From: Actinomycetes bacterium | Lineage (GTDB): Bacteria; Actinomycetota; Acidimicrobiia; Acidimicrobiales; Microtrichaceae | Assembly (NCBI GenBank): GCA_023392475.1 | Contig: JAEVZA010000280.1 | Coordinates: 1-15,205 of the forward strand | Direction: 5' to 3' | Length of the DNA: 15,205 bases | Shown here: piece by piece, positions 6,992 through 13,493 of the stretch | Layout: every line of letters begins with the position of its first letter | Position numbering within the stretch: position 1 is the stretch's first letter | Position numbers and translations under genes: made by a program | Notes under the pieces: model-generated | Seen by the model: the letters and a program-made list of their open reading frames with translations, nothing else | What the model was told of the DNA's origin: nothing | Databases searched by the model: none

Positions 6992-8367
6992 CACGCCGTC
7001 CTCGCCCGCACGCCGAAGATGCCCTCCGGCCGGATGATGAGCACGACGACGACGGTGGCCAGGGCCACGACGATCTTGAGGTCGGCGTCGAGCCAGAACG
7101 TCGACACGTCGGACACGATGCCGACGACGAGGCCACCCACCATGGCGCCGAACGTGGTGCCGAGGCCGCCGAGGATCACGGCCGCGAACATCACCAGCAG
7201 GACGCGCTGGCCCATGTTCCAGGCGACCGTGTCGGTGCTGCCGAGCATGATCCCGGCGAGCCCCGCCAGGAGCCCGGCGAGGACCCACACCATGAGCACC
7301 ACGCGCTGGTCGTCGATGCCCGACGCGATGGACAGGTCGCGGTTGTCGGACACGGCGCGGATGGCGGTGCCGAGGCGGGCCCGCTGCAGGAACAGGCCGA
7401 CGAGGACGAGGCACACCAGCGCCACCAGCGTGATGACGAGGTCCTTCGGGCGCAGGGAGACCGGCCCGAGCTGCACCGTCGGCGCCTGCGCGGCGTACTG
7501 GGAGTACTGCTGGGGGCCGGCGCCGAAGATGATGCTGAACAGGTACCGGAACGCGAACGCGAGCCCGATCGAGACCACCATCTGCGACACCACGGGCATG
7601 CCGCGCCGCCGGAGCGGTCGGTAGACGGCGAGCTCGAAGCCGGCGCCGAACACGCCGGTGAGGAGGATGCCGCCGATCGCCGCGATCCACAGCGACCAGC
7701 CCAGCCCACCGTCGGTGGAGTTGAGGTACCAGGTGGCGATCGCGCCGAACGCGATCAGCTCTCCGTGGGCGAAGTTGGTGAGGCCGGTCGTGCCGAAGAT
7801 GAGCGAGAGGCCGACCGCGGCCAGCGCGATGACGAGGCCGAACCGGACGCCGCTGGCGAGCAGGCTGGCGAGGCGCTCGACGTCGCTCGGGCCGGTCTGC
7901 TCGACGGTGCCGGCCTTCACCAGGCGGAACACCACCGGCCGGTCCCCGACGGACTGCACGATCGGGTTGAGCGTCGACGGTGCGCCCGATTCGAGGACGA
8001 CGCCCTTCGGGAGGGATGAGCGGTCGAGCACGACGCGGTACTGGCCGCTGCCGGGGACGACGACGGCGACCTTGCCCTCGGCGTCGGAGGTGCCGGTCCC
8101 GACCTGCTGGCCGTCGCGGGACACCGTGATGACGGCGCCCTCGACGGGCTTGCCGCCCTCGCCCTCGGTCAGGGTGCTGACGATGCGCGGTCCGGCGCCG
8201 GGCGCGGGGGAGGGCGCACCGGGGACGGTCGTGGACGGGCCCGTGGTCGAGGGCGACGTCGGCGTGGTCTGCGCGGAGGCCGTGGACGAGGCCAGCACCA
8301 CGCACACCCCGACGACCACGGCCACCGCGAGCGCGGCGACCCGACCGGGGCGCGTCAGGAGCCTCAT
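6991..8367 (-). CDS. livH: LivH permease with N-terminal secreted carboxypeptidase-regulatory-like domain
   Basis: 458 aa, about 160 longer than a standard LivH (about 290-300 aa). Residues 1-32 form a signal peptide ending near A-S-A-Q. Residues 33-59 are a Thr/Ser/Pro/Gly linker. Residues about 60-152 resemble a carboxypeptidase-regulatory/prealbumin-like beta sandwich: G-K-P-V-E-G-A-V-I-T-V, T-S-D-A-E-G-K-V, then G-Q-Y-R-V-V-L-D, typical of the CarboxypepD_reg repeat. The permease follows, with hallmark F-G-T-T-G-L-T-N-F-A-H-G-E at 191-203, a coupling loop with T-A-I-R-A-V-S-D-N, and the R-P-E-G-I-F-G end. The extra domain would sit outside the membrane, facing the receptor. First gene of livHMGF. 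The ATG has no ribosome site, but a TATGAT box lies 9 nt upstream. Confidence 0.93.
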   Translation of the reverse strand: MRLLTRPGRVAALAVAVVVGVCVVLASSTASAQTTPTSPSTTGPSTTVPGAPSPAPGAGPRIVSTLTEGEGGKPVEGAVITVSRDGQQVGTGTSDAEGKVAVVVPGSGQYRVVLDRSSLPKGVVLESGAPSTLNPIVQSVGDRPVVFRLVKAGTVEQTGPSDVERLASLLASGVRFGLVIALAAVGLSLIFGTTGLTNFAHGELIAFGAIATWYLNSTDGGLGWSLWIAAIGGILLTGVFGAGFELAVYRPLRRRGMPVVSQMVVSIGLAFAFRYLFSIIFGAGPQQYSQYAAQAPTVQLGPVSLRPKDLVITLVALVCLVLVGLFLQRARLGTAIRAVSDNRDLSIASGIDDQRVVLMVWVLAGLLAGLAGIMLGSTDTVAWNMGQRVLLVMFAAVILGGLGTTFGAMVGGLVVGIVSDVSTFWLDADLKIVVALATVVVVLIIRPEGIFGVRARTA

Positions 8368-8376
8368 CGCCGCCGC

Positions 8377-8407
8377 ATCATACGGATAGGTCGCCGCCGG
8401 ATGTCTG
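8377..8407 (-). promoter_or_regulatory. Predicted livHMGF promoter, near-leaderless
   Basis: On the minus strand TATGAT (8377-8382) is a near-perfect -10 box, 9 nt from the livH ATG. CAGACA (8402-8407) is a weak -35 at 19-nt spacing. The predicted start falls within about 3 nt of the ATG. Confidence 0.5.
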
Positions 8408-8443
8408 ATGCCGCGCCGGTCGTGCAGCTCCGGTCCGCGCAGC

Positions 8444-8475
8444 GCCGTGGACGCGCATCGCCGTGGACGCGCATC
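8444..8475. repeat. Perfect 16-bp tandem duplication
   Basis: GCCGTGGACGCGCATC occurs at 8444-8459 and again immediately at 8460-8475, between the livH promoter and the terminator of the upstream lipoprotein gene. It could be a slippage product or a two-site operator; nothing in the sequence decides this. Confidence 0.7.
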
Positions 8476-8502
8476 GACCGGCCGGGCGTGCCGGCCGGTC
8501 GA
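8474..8502 (-). terminator. Terminator hairpin of the poly-Thr lipoprotein gene
   Basis: A perfect 12-bp stem pairs TCGACCGGCCGG (8474-8485) with 8491-8502, with loop GCGTG. It begins 12 nt after the lipoprotein stop codon on the minus strand. No T-run. Confidence 0.75.
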
Positions 8503-8513
8503 CGATCGGACGA

Positions 8514-8984
8514 TCAGAACGTCGTCGTCAGGCTGCAGGAGTAGGCGTCGGCCGGCAGCGTCCACGCGGTGCCGGCGAACGAGATCGCCGAACCGGCGCC
8601 GAGGCCGTCGCACACCGCGGACGCCGACGTGAGGTCGGGAGCGCGGACGATGGTGATCGCGCCGACGACCTGACCGGAGCAGGTGCCGTTCCCCGAGATG
8701 GTGAACACGTTCTCCCCACCGAGCAACGCCGAGAACGTGGCGTTGTTCAGCTGGTTCGGCGTGCCGTTGAACTTCAGGTCGGGCGCCGCCGCACCGTCCG
8801 AACCGGTCCCGTCGATGCAACCGGCGGCGAGCCAGGTGCCCGGGGTGGTCGTGGTCGTCGTGGTGCTGGTCGTCGTGGTGCTGGTGGTCGTCGTGGTCGT
8901 GCCGGACGTGGGTGCGGCACATGCGCCGGCGGCCAGGAGCAGCGCCCCGATCGCGACGAGCAGGACGGACTGACGTGTACGCAT
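8514..8984 (-). CDS. Small secreted lipoprotein with Thr/Ser linker and four cysteines, function unknown
   Basis: 156 aa. Lipoprotein signal M-R-T-R-Q followed by a hydrophobic run, with lipobox A-A-G-A-C and C22 as lipid anchor. Residues 29-47 are almost pure threonine with two serines, a flexible and possibly glycosylated stalk. The remaining ~105 residues form a compact domain with C56, C102, C125 and C150, enough for two disulfides. I do not recognise this domain. It is rich in Gly, Ser, Ala, Thr and hydrophobics and looks like a small beta fold. The start is supported by GGGGGA about 6 nt before the ATG. It appears monocistronic, with its own terminator at 8474-8502. Nothing in its surroundings suggests a role in the neighbouring transporter operon. 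Confidence 0.82.
   Translation of the reverse strand: MRTRQSVLLVAIGALLLAAGACAAPTSGTTTTTTSTTTTSTTTTTTTPGTWLAAGCIDGTGSDGAAAPDLKFNGTPNQLNNATFSALLGGENVFTISGNGTCSGQVVGAITIVRAPDLTSASAVCDGLGAGSAISFAGTAWTLPADAYSCSLTTTF
8844..8900. repeat. Low-complexity Thr/Ser codon tract with a 15-bp tandem repeat
   Basis: The tract encoding the Thr/Ser stalk of the lipoprotein. A 15-bp unit, GTCGTCGTGGTGCTG on +, is perfectly repeated at 8854-8868 and 8869-8883. Such tracts can vary in length by slippage in steps of 3 or 15 bp without frameshift. Confidence 0.8.
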
Positions 8985-9140
8985 GGTGAATCCCCCGGAA
9001 CGCATCTGAACAGCTGGCCGGATGGTAGCAGCACCGGTCGAAGCTGAACCAGGTTCCACTTTTTTCTTCCACGGTGGGCCCGAGGGTGTCAACGCGGCGG
9101 TCGCCTCGCCCGTTGAACAGGCGTGGTGGGGCGACCACCG

Positions 9141-9179
9141 ACGGAGGTCTCCGGCCGATCGCCGGCCGGAGGCCTCCGT
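9141..9179. repeat. Orphan 17-bp-stem inverted repeat in the lipoprotein/OsmC divergent region
   Basis: Left arm 9141-9157 pairs with 9163-9179: 7 bp, one T-G wobble, then 9 bp (CTCCGGCCG/CGGCCGGAG), with a 5-nt loop ATCGC. The 288-bp region 8985-9272 holds two divergent promoters and this hairpin, and no gene I can support. It has terminator strength but no transcript of known origin ends here. Confidence 0.6.
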
Positions 9180-9259
9180 GTGGTGGGCCGCCATCGTCGC
9201 GGGAGCCCGGGCCGGGACCGTGGTCCGTGGGTGCCGGGTGGCCCTCGCCGGGCCGGCGG

Positions 9260-9265
9260 TACGGT
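9260..9265 (+). promoter_or_regulatory. -10 box for a probable leaderless osmC-family mRNA
   Basis: TACGGT lies 7 nt before the ATG at 9273, so transcription would start at the start codon. No ribosome site is present upstream and no clear -35 is visible. Confidence 0.4.
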
Positions 9266-9272
9266 CCCGGCC

Positions 9273-9770
9273 ATGGACCGAGACGAGCTCCGCGCGACCC
9301 AGGCGCCCCTGAAGGACCGCTACCGGGAGGACCCGGCGTCGGCCACGATCACGCTGCACGCCGACGGCGTCCTCGGGGAGGGGGTGTCCTGCTCGATCTC
9401 GACCGGGCAGGCCCTCGTCGAGGCGGGGCTGCACCCGATGACCGGCGGCACGGGATCGCTCGCGTGCTCCGGTGACATGCTGCTCGAGGCGCTCGCCGCG
9501 TGCGCCGGCGTGACCATGCGGTCGGTCGCGACCGCGATGGGGCTCGACGTCCGGGGCAACGTCCACGCCGAGGGCGACCTCGACTTCCGCGGGACGCTCG
9601 GCGTCGACAAGGAGGCAGCCGTCGGCTTCACCGACATCCGGCTGCGGTTCGACCTCGAGACCGATGCGACGGACGAGCAGCAGGCGAAGCTGCTCGAGCT
9701 CACCGAGCGGTACTGCGTGGTGCTCCAGACGCTGGCGACGTCGCCGACGCTCTCCGCCTCGCTGGGCTGA
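9273..9770 (+). CDS. OsmC family peroxiredoxin-like protein
   Basis: 165 aa, within the normal size for the family. The core segment C-S-G-D-M-L-L-E-A-L-A-A-C-A-G-V-T contains the peroxidatic cysteine C77, and the second conserved cysteine C148 lies in E-R-Y-C-V-V-L. This C-x(70)-C arrangement is the OsmC/Ohr thiol peroxidase pattern; these cytosolic dimers reduce organic hydroperoxides with dihydrolipoyl or similar thiols. The conserved Arg/Glu of Ohr cannot be assigned confidently, so it is called OsmC family rather than Ohr. ATG 9273 is chosen because an upstream in-frame extension is low-complexity and because of the -10 box 7 nt away. It ends 9 bp from the stop of the convergent exporter gene, with the palindrome ACCGGCCGGT between them. 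Confidence 0.88.
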   Translation: MDRDELRATQAPLKDRYREDPASATITLHADGVLGEGVSCSISTGQALVEAGLHPMTGGTGSLACSGDMLLEALAACAGVTMRSVATAMGLDVRGNVHAEGDLDFRGTLGVDKEAAVGFTDIRLRFDLETDATDEQQAKLLELTERYCVVLQTLATSPTLSASLG

Positions 9771-9779
9771 ACCGGCCGG

Positions 9780-11480
9780 TCAGGCGGGCGCCGGGTCGGG
9801 CTCGTCCTCCGGTTCCGCGCCACCCCACTCGGTCTCGACGACGCGCTCCACCTCGGGCGGGATGTTCGGCACGAGCAGCGACAGCAGCGCGCCGATCGTG
9901 ACGACGGCGCCCGCGAACGCGACCGCGGGCTTCGACGCGTCGGCGACGGCGTCCGACACCACCGTGCTCACCTTCGCCTCGATGGCCGGCGGCGCGTCCT
10001 TCGGCGGGGCCGCGCCGCCGCCGATGCCGTTGCTGACGCCGGCGACGATCTGCTGCTGCGCCTGCGGTGGCAGCTCGGGGACCTTGGCGGCGAGCTGGTC
10101 GGCGACGTTGTTCGTGGCCTGCGCCACGAAGATCGCACCGATCAGCGCGATGCCGAGCGCGGTGCCGACCTGGCGGACCATCCCGGCCGCGCCCGACGCG
10201 GAGCCGGCCTTCTGCGGTGGGATGTCGCTCAGCACGACGTTGGTGAGCTGGCTCGTCGCGAAGCCGATGCCGATGCCGTGCAGCACCAGCCCGGGCAGCA
10301 GCTGCCAGAAGGTGGTGGTGGGGGAGAAGACGACGACGTAGAGCCAGATGCCGGTCGCCTCGAGCGCGAGGCCCACGGTGATGACGTACTTGGGCCCGAA
10401 CCGGTGGCTCAGGCGGCCGCCGATGCCGCCGCCGACGAAGGCCATGATCCCGGCGGGCAGCAACCAGGTGCCGGCCTGCACGGCGCTGAGGTGGAGACCG
10501 GCCTGGAGGAAGATCGGCAGCACGAAGAACGCGCCGAACTCGCCCATGGCCAGCACCGTCGTGTTGATCAGGCCGTACCGGAACCCGCGGTGGACGAGGT
10601 CGCGGAAGTCGAAGACGACGGGCTTGCCGCGCTCCGCCCGCCGCAGCTCCACCCAGACGAACGCGCCGAGGAAGACGACGGCGAGCGCCAGGCAGACCGG
10701 CACGATCGACACCGCGTCGAACGGCCACTCCCACCCGCCGATCGACTGGTCGCCGATCGGCTTCCACCAGCCGTAGCGGCCGGCCTCGATGATGCCGAAC
10801 ACGAGTGCGGCGAGGCCGATCGTGACGAGCGGGACGCCCGGGAGGTCGATCCCGCTGGCGTGCTCGTCCTTGGACTCCTTGACGTAGAACGCGGCGGCGA
10901 TCAGCGCGATCGGCACGACGATCACGTTGATCCGGAACGCCCACCGCCACGAGTAGTAGGTGGTGAGGATGCCGCCGATCCACGGGCCGAGCGCGCCCGC
11001 GCCGCCGGCGACCGCACCCCAGACGGCGAACGCGAGGCCGCGCTCCCGGCCGCGGAACGTCGCCGAGATGATCGACAACGTCGCGGGGAGCATCGCCGCC
11101 GCGCCGATGCCCTCGAGCACCGACTCGCCGATGAACAGCTCCGTCACGTTCTGGGACACCGAGGCCACCAGCGAACCGAACGCGAACAGGGTGGCGCCCA
11201 TGTAGAAGAGCCGCCGCCGGCCGAAGATGTCCCCCAGCCGCCCGAAGCTGATCAGCAGCGAGGCGAAGATGAGCGAGTAGCCCGAGATCACCCACTGCAG
11301 GGCGGAGACCTGGGTGTGGAACTCGCGGATGATCGTGGGGACCGCGACGTTCAGGATCGTGTTGTCCAGCACGATCACGAACAGGGAGCTGGAGAGGATC
11401 ACGAGCGCGATCCAGCGCTTGGGATCCGCCGGACCGGCGGGGGTGCCCCACCCGGGTGCGGCTGCGGTCGTGTCGGACAT
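9780..11480 (-). CDS. DHA2-family MFS drug exporter (14 TM, EmrB/QacA type)
   Basis: 566 aa, as expected for a 14-helix DHA2 exporter. Motif D1 L-D-N-T-I-L-N-V-A-V-P is at 38-48, motif A G-R-L-G-D-I-F-G-R-R-R at 80-90, and antiporter motif C G-A-V-A-G-G-A-G-A-L-G-P-W-I-G-G at 155-170. A proline/alanine-rich loop of about 60 residues (A-P-P-K-D-A-P-P) precedes the last helix, and the tail is acidic. It is a cytoplasmic-membrane proton antiporter expected to expel hydrophobic or cationic compounds; the substrate is not predictable. The ribosome site GCGAGGA lies about 8 nt before the ATG. A dyad over the -10 box at 11518-11534 suggests repression by a TetR/MarR-type factor, but no regulator gene is adjacent. 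Confidence 0.94.
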   Translation of the reverse strand: MSDTTAAAPGWGTPAGPADPKRWIALVILSSSLFVIVLDNTILNVAVPTIIREFHTQVSALQWVISGYSLIFASLLISFGRLGDIFGRRRLFYMGATLFAFGSLVASVSQNVTELFIGESVLEGIGAAAMLPATLSIISATFRGRERGLAFAVWGAVAGGAGALGPWIGGILTTYYSWRWAFRINVIVVPIALIAAAFYVKESKDEHASGIDLPGVPLVTIGLAALVFGIIEAGRYGWWKPIGDQSIGGWEWPFDAVSIVPVCLALAVVFLGAFVWVELRRAERGKPVVFDFRDLVHRGFRYGLINTTVLAMGEFGAFFVLPIFLQAGLHLSAVQAGTWLLPAGIMAFVGGGIGGRLSHRFGPKYVITVGLALEATGIWLYVVVFSPTTTFWQLLPGLVLHGIGIGFATSQLTNVVLSDIPPQKAGSASGAAGMVRQVGTALGIALIGAIFVAQATNNVADQLAAKVPELPPQAQQQIVAGVSNGIGGGAAPPKDAPPAIEAKVSTVVSDAVADASKPAVAFAGAVVTIGALLSLLVPNIPPEVERVVETEWGGAEPEDEPDPAPA

Positions 11481-11517
11481 CGACGGGTCCTCGCTTCCGG
11501 CACATGCCGTGCGTGCC

Positions 11518-11534
11518 GTGGTGTGTCATACCAC
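11518..11534 (-). promoter_or_regulatory. -10 box overlapped by a 17-bp dyad, exporter gene promoter
   Basis: On the minus strand GTGGTATGACACACCAC is a dyad with 7 of 8 pairs matched around a central A. It contains TATGAC (11525-11530), a good -10 box about 45 nt from the exporter ATG. A repressor bound here would block the promoter. No convincing -35 is seen. Confidence 0.5.
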
Positions 11535-11567
11535 CGCGCACCGACAACGAGGACCGATCCGCCGATC

Positions 11568-11662
11568 GGTGAAACGCCGGCGGGTCGTCGGGCGATCTCA
11601 GGTGTGCAACATCACACACGTCGCCCGGGGTCCCTCCCATCCCTTTGGGGCCCCGGGCGACG
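11568..11662 (+). repeat. Tandem structured element, copy 1 (95 nt; candidate non-coding RNA)
   Basis: Starts with the box GGTGAAACGCCGG (11568-11580), has a second shared block TCGnGCGATC (11588-11597), and ends in a 15-bp stem (11619-11633 with 11648-11662) closed by a 14-nt C-rich loop. The box lies in the loop of a possible 6-bp hairpin CCGCCG/CGGCGG (11559-11564 with 11578-11583). An ungapped alignment with copy 2 gives about 60 of 95 identities, clustered in the box, the middle block and the stem arms. Strand is assigned arbitrarily. The 11535-11998 stretch has no supported gene apart from these elements. Confidence 0.6.
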
Positions 11663-11713
11663 CGCGTCCGGGGGCCGGCGCGAGCGGAGGTCGCCTCCGG
11701 TCCGGCGGGTTCG

Positions 11714-11808
11714 GGTGAAACGCCGGTGCGTGCTCGTGCGATCCGGGGCGCCACACACTCCCTTCGTCGCCCGGGACCCACTTCTCCATGCACGGGTCCC
11801 GGGCGGCG
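11714..11808 (+). repeat. Tandem structured element, copy 2 (95 nt; candidate non-coding RNA)
   Basis: Same architecture as copy 1: the box at 11714-11726, TCGTGCGATC at 11734-11743, and a 15-bp stem (11765-11779 with 11794-11808) with a 14-nt loop. Relative to copy 1, one stem pair changes G-C to A-T on both arms, one T-G becomes C-G and one T-A becomes T-G; loop sequences are unrelated. A 6-bp hairpin CCGGCG/CGCCGG (11702-11707 with 11721-11726) again places GGTGAAA in a 13-nt loop. Confidence 0.6.
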
Positions 11809-11840
11809 TTCCCGGCCCGCCCCCTCCGCCGGCCGGGAAC
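11808..11840. terminator. 10-bp perfect hairpin after tandem element copy 2
   Basis: GTTCCCGGCC (11808-11817) pairs with 11831-11840 around a 13-nt C-rich loop. It follows copy 2 directly and could terminate a + strand RNA from the elements. A terminator role is inferred from position only. Confidence 0.45.
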
Positions 11841-11998
11841 GTCGGACCAGGTCGCCGTCGAGACGTCGCGGGCGCGTGCTCGGAGCGCTCGACGGGGTTC
11901 GGCCGGTCCGCAGGGACCGGGTGGTGGTGCGGTCCACCGCTGGCGCTCGCCGTGGACGTACGGTCGATGCAGCGTTCACCCGCTCGAGGGGGGTCTCG

Positions 11999-12175
11999 AT
12001 GGTGGCAACGATGTTGATCGCGCTGGCGGCGTGGCTCGTGGCCGGGGTGGTGGTGGCGCTGGTCGTCGGCCCCGTCCTGCGGGAGCGGGTCGCCGAGCTC
12101 GGCACGGTCGGTGAGCACGCGGATCGGCTGGTCCGACCCGGGTCGCCGCGCCGCCACGTCCGGCGCGCCGCCTGA
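11999..12175 (+). CDS. Small single-pass membrane protein (58 aa), function unknown
   Basis: 58 aa: a hydrophobic helix spans about residues 4-26 (ending L-V-V-G-P-V-L), followed by a charged tail with L-R-E-R-V-A-E-L and a basic end R-R-H-V-R-R-A-A, so the tail is probably cytoplasmic. The gene call rests on a strong ribosome site GAGGGGGG (11986-11993), 5 nt from the ATG, and a possible -10 TACGGT at 11959-11964. It resembles many small actinobacterial membrane proteins without known function. The nearest upstream features are the two tandem 95-nt elements, and it converges on the 3' end of rnpB. A longer in-frame ORF reaches back to 11645, but it crosses the hairpins and lacks a start signal. 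Confidence 0.6.
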   Translation: MVATMLIALAAWLVAGVVVALVVGPVLRERVAELGTVGEHADRLVRPGSPRRHVRRAA

Positions 12176-12230
12176 CGGCGTCGTCCGTCGGCGACTCGTC
12201 ACGCCGGCGCTCGTCGGAAGCGCGTGCGGT

Positions 12231-12622
<392 letters not shown>

Positions 12623-12697
12623 CGATCAGTGTCGCATCCGCCGTCGGCCGAGTGCGAGGTCGATCGCCGCGCCGCGCCCGTCGACGCGGGTTCCGCT

Positions 12698-12731
12698 GGC
12701 ACCTCACCCACCGGAACGGTGGTGAGGTGCC
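12698..12731 (-). terminator. Terminator hairpin after the haem oxygenase gene
   Basis: GGCACCTCACC (12698-12708) pairs with 12721-12731 (11 bp); a bulged C and three further pairs lead to loop GGAAC. It lies 33 nt after the haem oxygenase stop and about 75 nt before rnpB, separating the two same-strand transcripts. Confidence 0.75.
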
Positions 12732-12763
12732 TTCCGAGACGTCGCACGCAGGAGGCAGCGCGA

Positions 12764-13429
12764 TCAGGCGGGGTGGGCGGCGTCGAGCGCGAGGAACACG
12801 TCCGAGTTGCACTCGTACGCGCGGTTGACCTCGTCGATGAAGGCGTCGCGCCGCGCGTCGTCCCACGGCGCGCCGTCGAGGCGGGCGCGGTACGCCTCCT
12901 TGTAGGCGTCGAGGTCCTCGACGCCGTCGAAGTCGTAGAAGGTGAGCGCGCCGTCCACCCGGTCGCCGTAGTGGCGCTCGAGCGTGCGGCGGATCATCTG
13001 GCCGCCCGACAGGTCGCCGAGCAGCCTCGTGTAGTGGTGGGCGACGAAGCGCTCCGGCGTGGTGACCGTCGAGGAGATGCCCTCGGCGTACGCCGTCGTC
13101 GCCGGCAGCACCCGGGTGCGCCCGGCCCAGTCGTCACCCACCAGGCTGCCGAGGTCCGACTCGAGCGCCGGCACCCGCCGCAGCTCCGCTCCGAGGAACG
13201 GGGCGACGACGGGATCGTCGGCCAGGGCGTCGCCCGTGCGCTCGAGCGCGGTGTAGATCGCGTGGTGCTGCGCGACCAGGTCGGCGACCGCGTCGAGGTC
13301 GAGCTGGCCGCGCATCAGGCGGTGCACGAACGACGAGCGCTCGGCGGCGCGGTGCGCCGACATCGTGGCCTCGCGGATGCGGGCCGAGAACGGCGTGTCG
13401 GTGAGGGCGTCGGTCTCGGTCGTGCTCAT
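12764..13429 (-). CDS. Haem oxygenase (biliverdin-producing)
   Basis: 221 aa, the normal length for bacterial HO. The proximal haem ligand is H26 in T-M-S-A-H-R-A-A-E, and the distal helix motif G-D-L-S-G-G-Q is at 138-144, both diagnostic. The enzyme is cytosolic and uses O2 and reductant to split haem into biliverdin, CO and Fe2+, supplying iron from imported haem. ATG 13429 is chosen because the family begins about 20 residues before the T-x-x-x-H motif and because GCGAGG lies 7-8 nt upstream; the same frame is open much further upstream but crosses the HtaA gene out of frame. It is on the same strand and 116 nt after the HtaA-domain lipoprotein gene, with a strong hairpin between them and no obvious promoter of its own. 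Confidence 0.95.
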   Translation of the reverse strand: MSTTETDALTDTPFSARIREATMSAHRAAERSSFVHRLMRGQLDLDAVADLVAQHHAIYTALERTGDALADDPVVAPFLGAELRRVPALESDLGSLVGDDWAGRTRVLPATTAYAEGISSTVTTPERFVAHHYTRLLGDLSGGQMIRRTLERHYGDRVDGALTFYDFDGVEDLDAYKEAYRARLDGAPWDDARRDAFIDEVNRAYECNSDVFLALDAAHPA

Positions 13430-13493
13430 CTGGTACCTCGCTGGCCGGTGCGGCCGCCGTGGCGGGCGCTCGTTGGGTCGTGGGGGACGGGAA

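Noticed and set aside
5158..7624. Very long open frames on + opposite livF, livG, livM and livH
   Set aside because: They are Arg/Pro/His-rich mirror frames of well-supported ABC transporter genes, produced by high GC third positions; no start signals or domains.
9060..9065. Six-T run preceded by the small dyad TGAACCAGGTTCCA, as an intrinsic terminator on +
   Set aside because: The dyad has a one-base centre and cannot form a usable hairpin, and no + gene ends there. It is more likely an A-tract upstream of the lipoprotein promoter on -.
11602..11617. CRP-like dyad GTGTG-N6-CACAC inside tandem element copy 1
   Set aside because: The half-sites are offset from the TGTGA-N6-TCACA consensus and the dyad is not present in copy 2, so it is probably incidental.
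11714..11747. Similarity of the element box (GGGTGAAACG) to the CR-II/III block of rnpB, suggesting an rnpB fragment
   Set aside because: Only about 10 nt agree before the sequences diverge, and none of the other RNase P blocks are near; chance is sufficient. Kept as a point to check in the tandem-element search.
11598..11789. 63-aa open frame on - across the tandem elements
   Set aside because: No ribosome site, proline/arginine-rich composition, and it spans both hairpin regions, which explain the sequence better.
12623..12690. Promoter for rnpB
   Set aside because: No -35/-10 pair with acceptable spacing could be found upstream of the predicted 5' end, so none is annotated.
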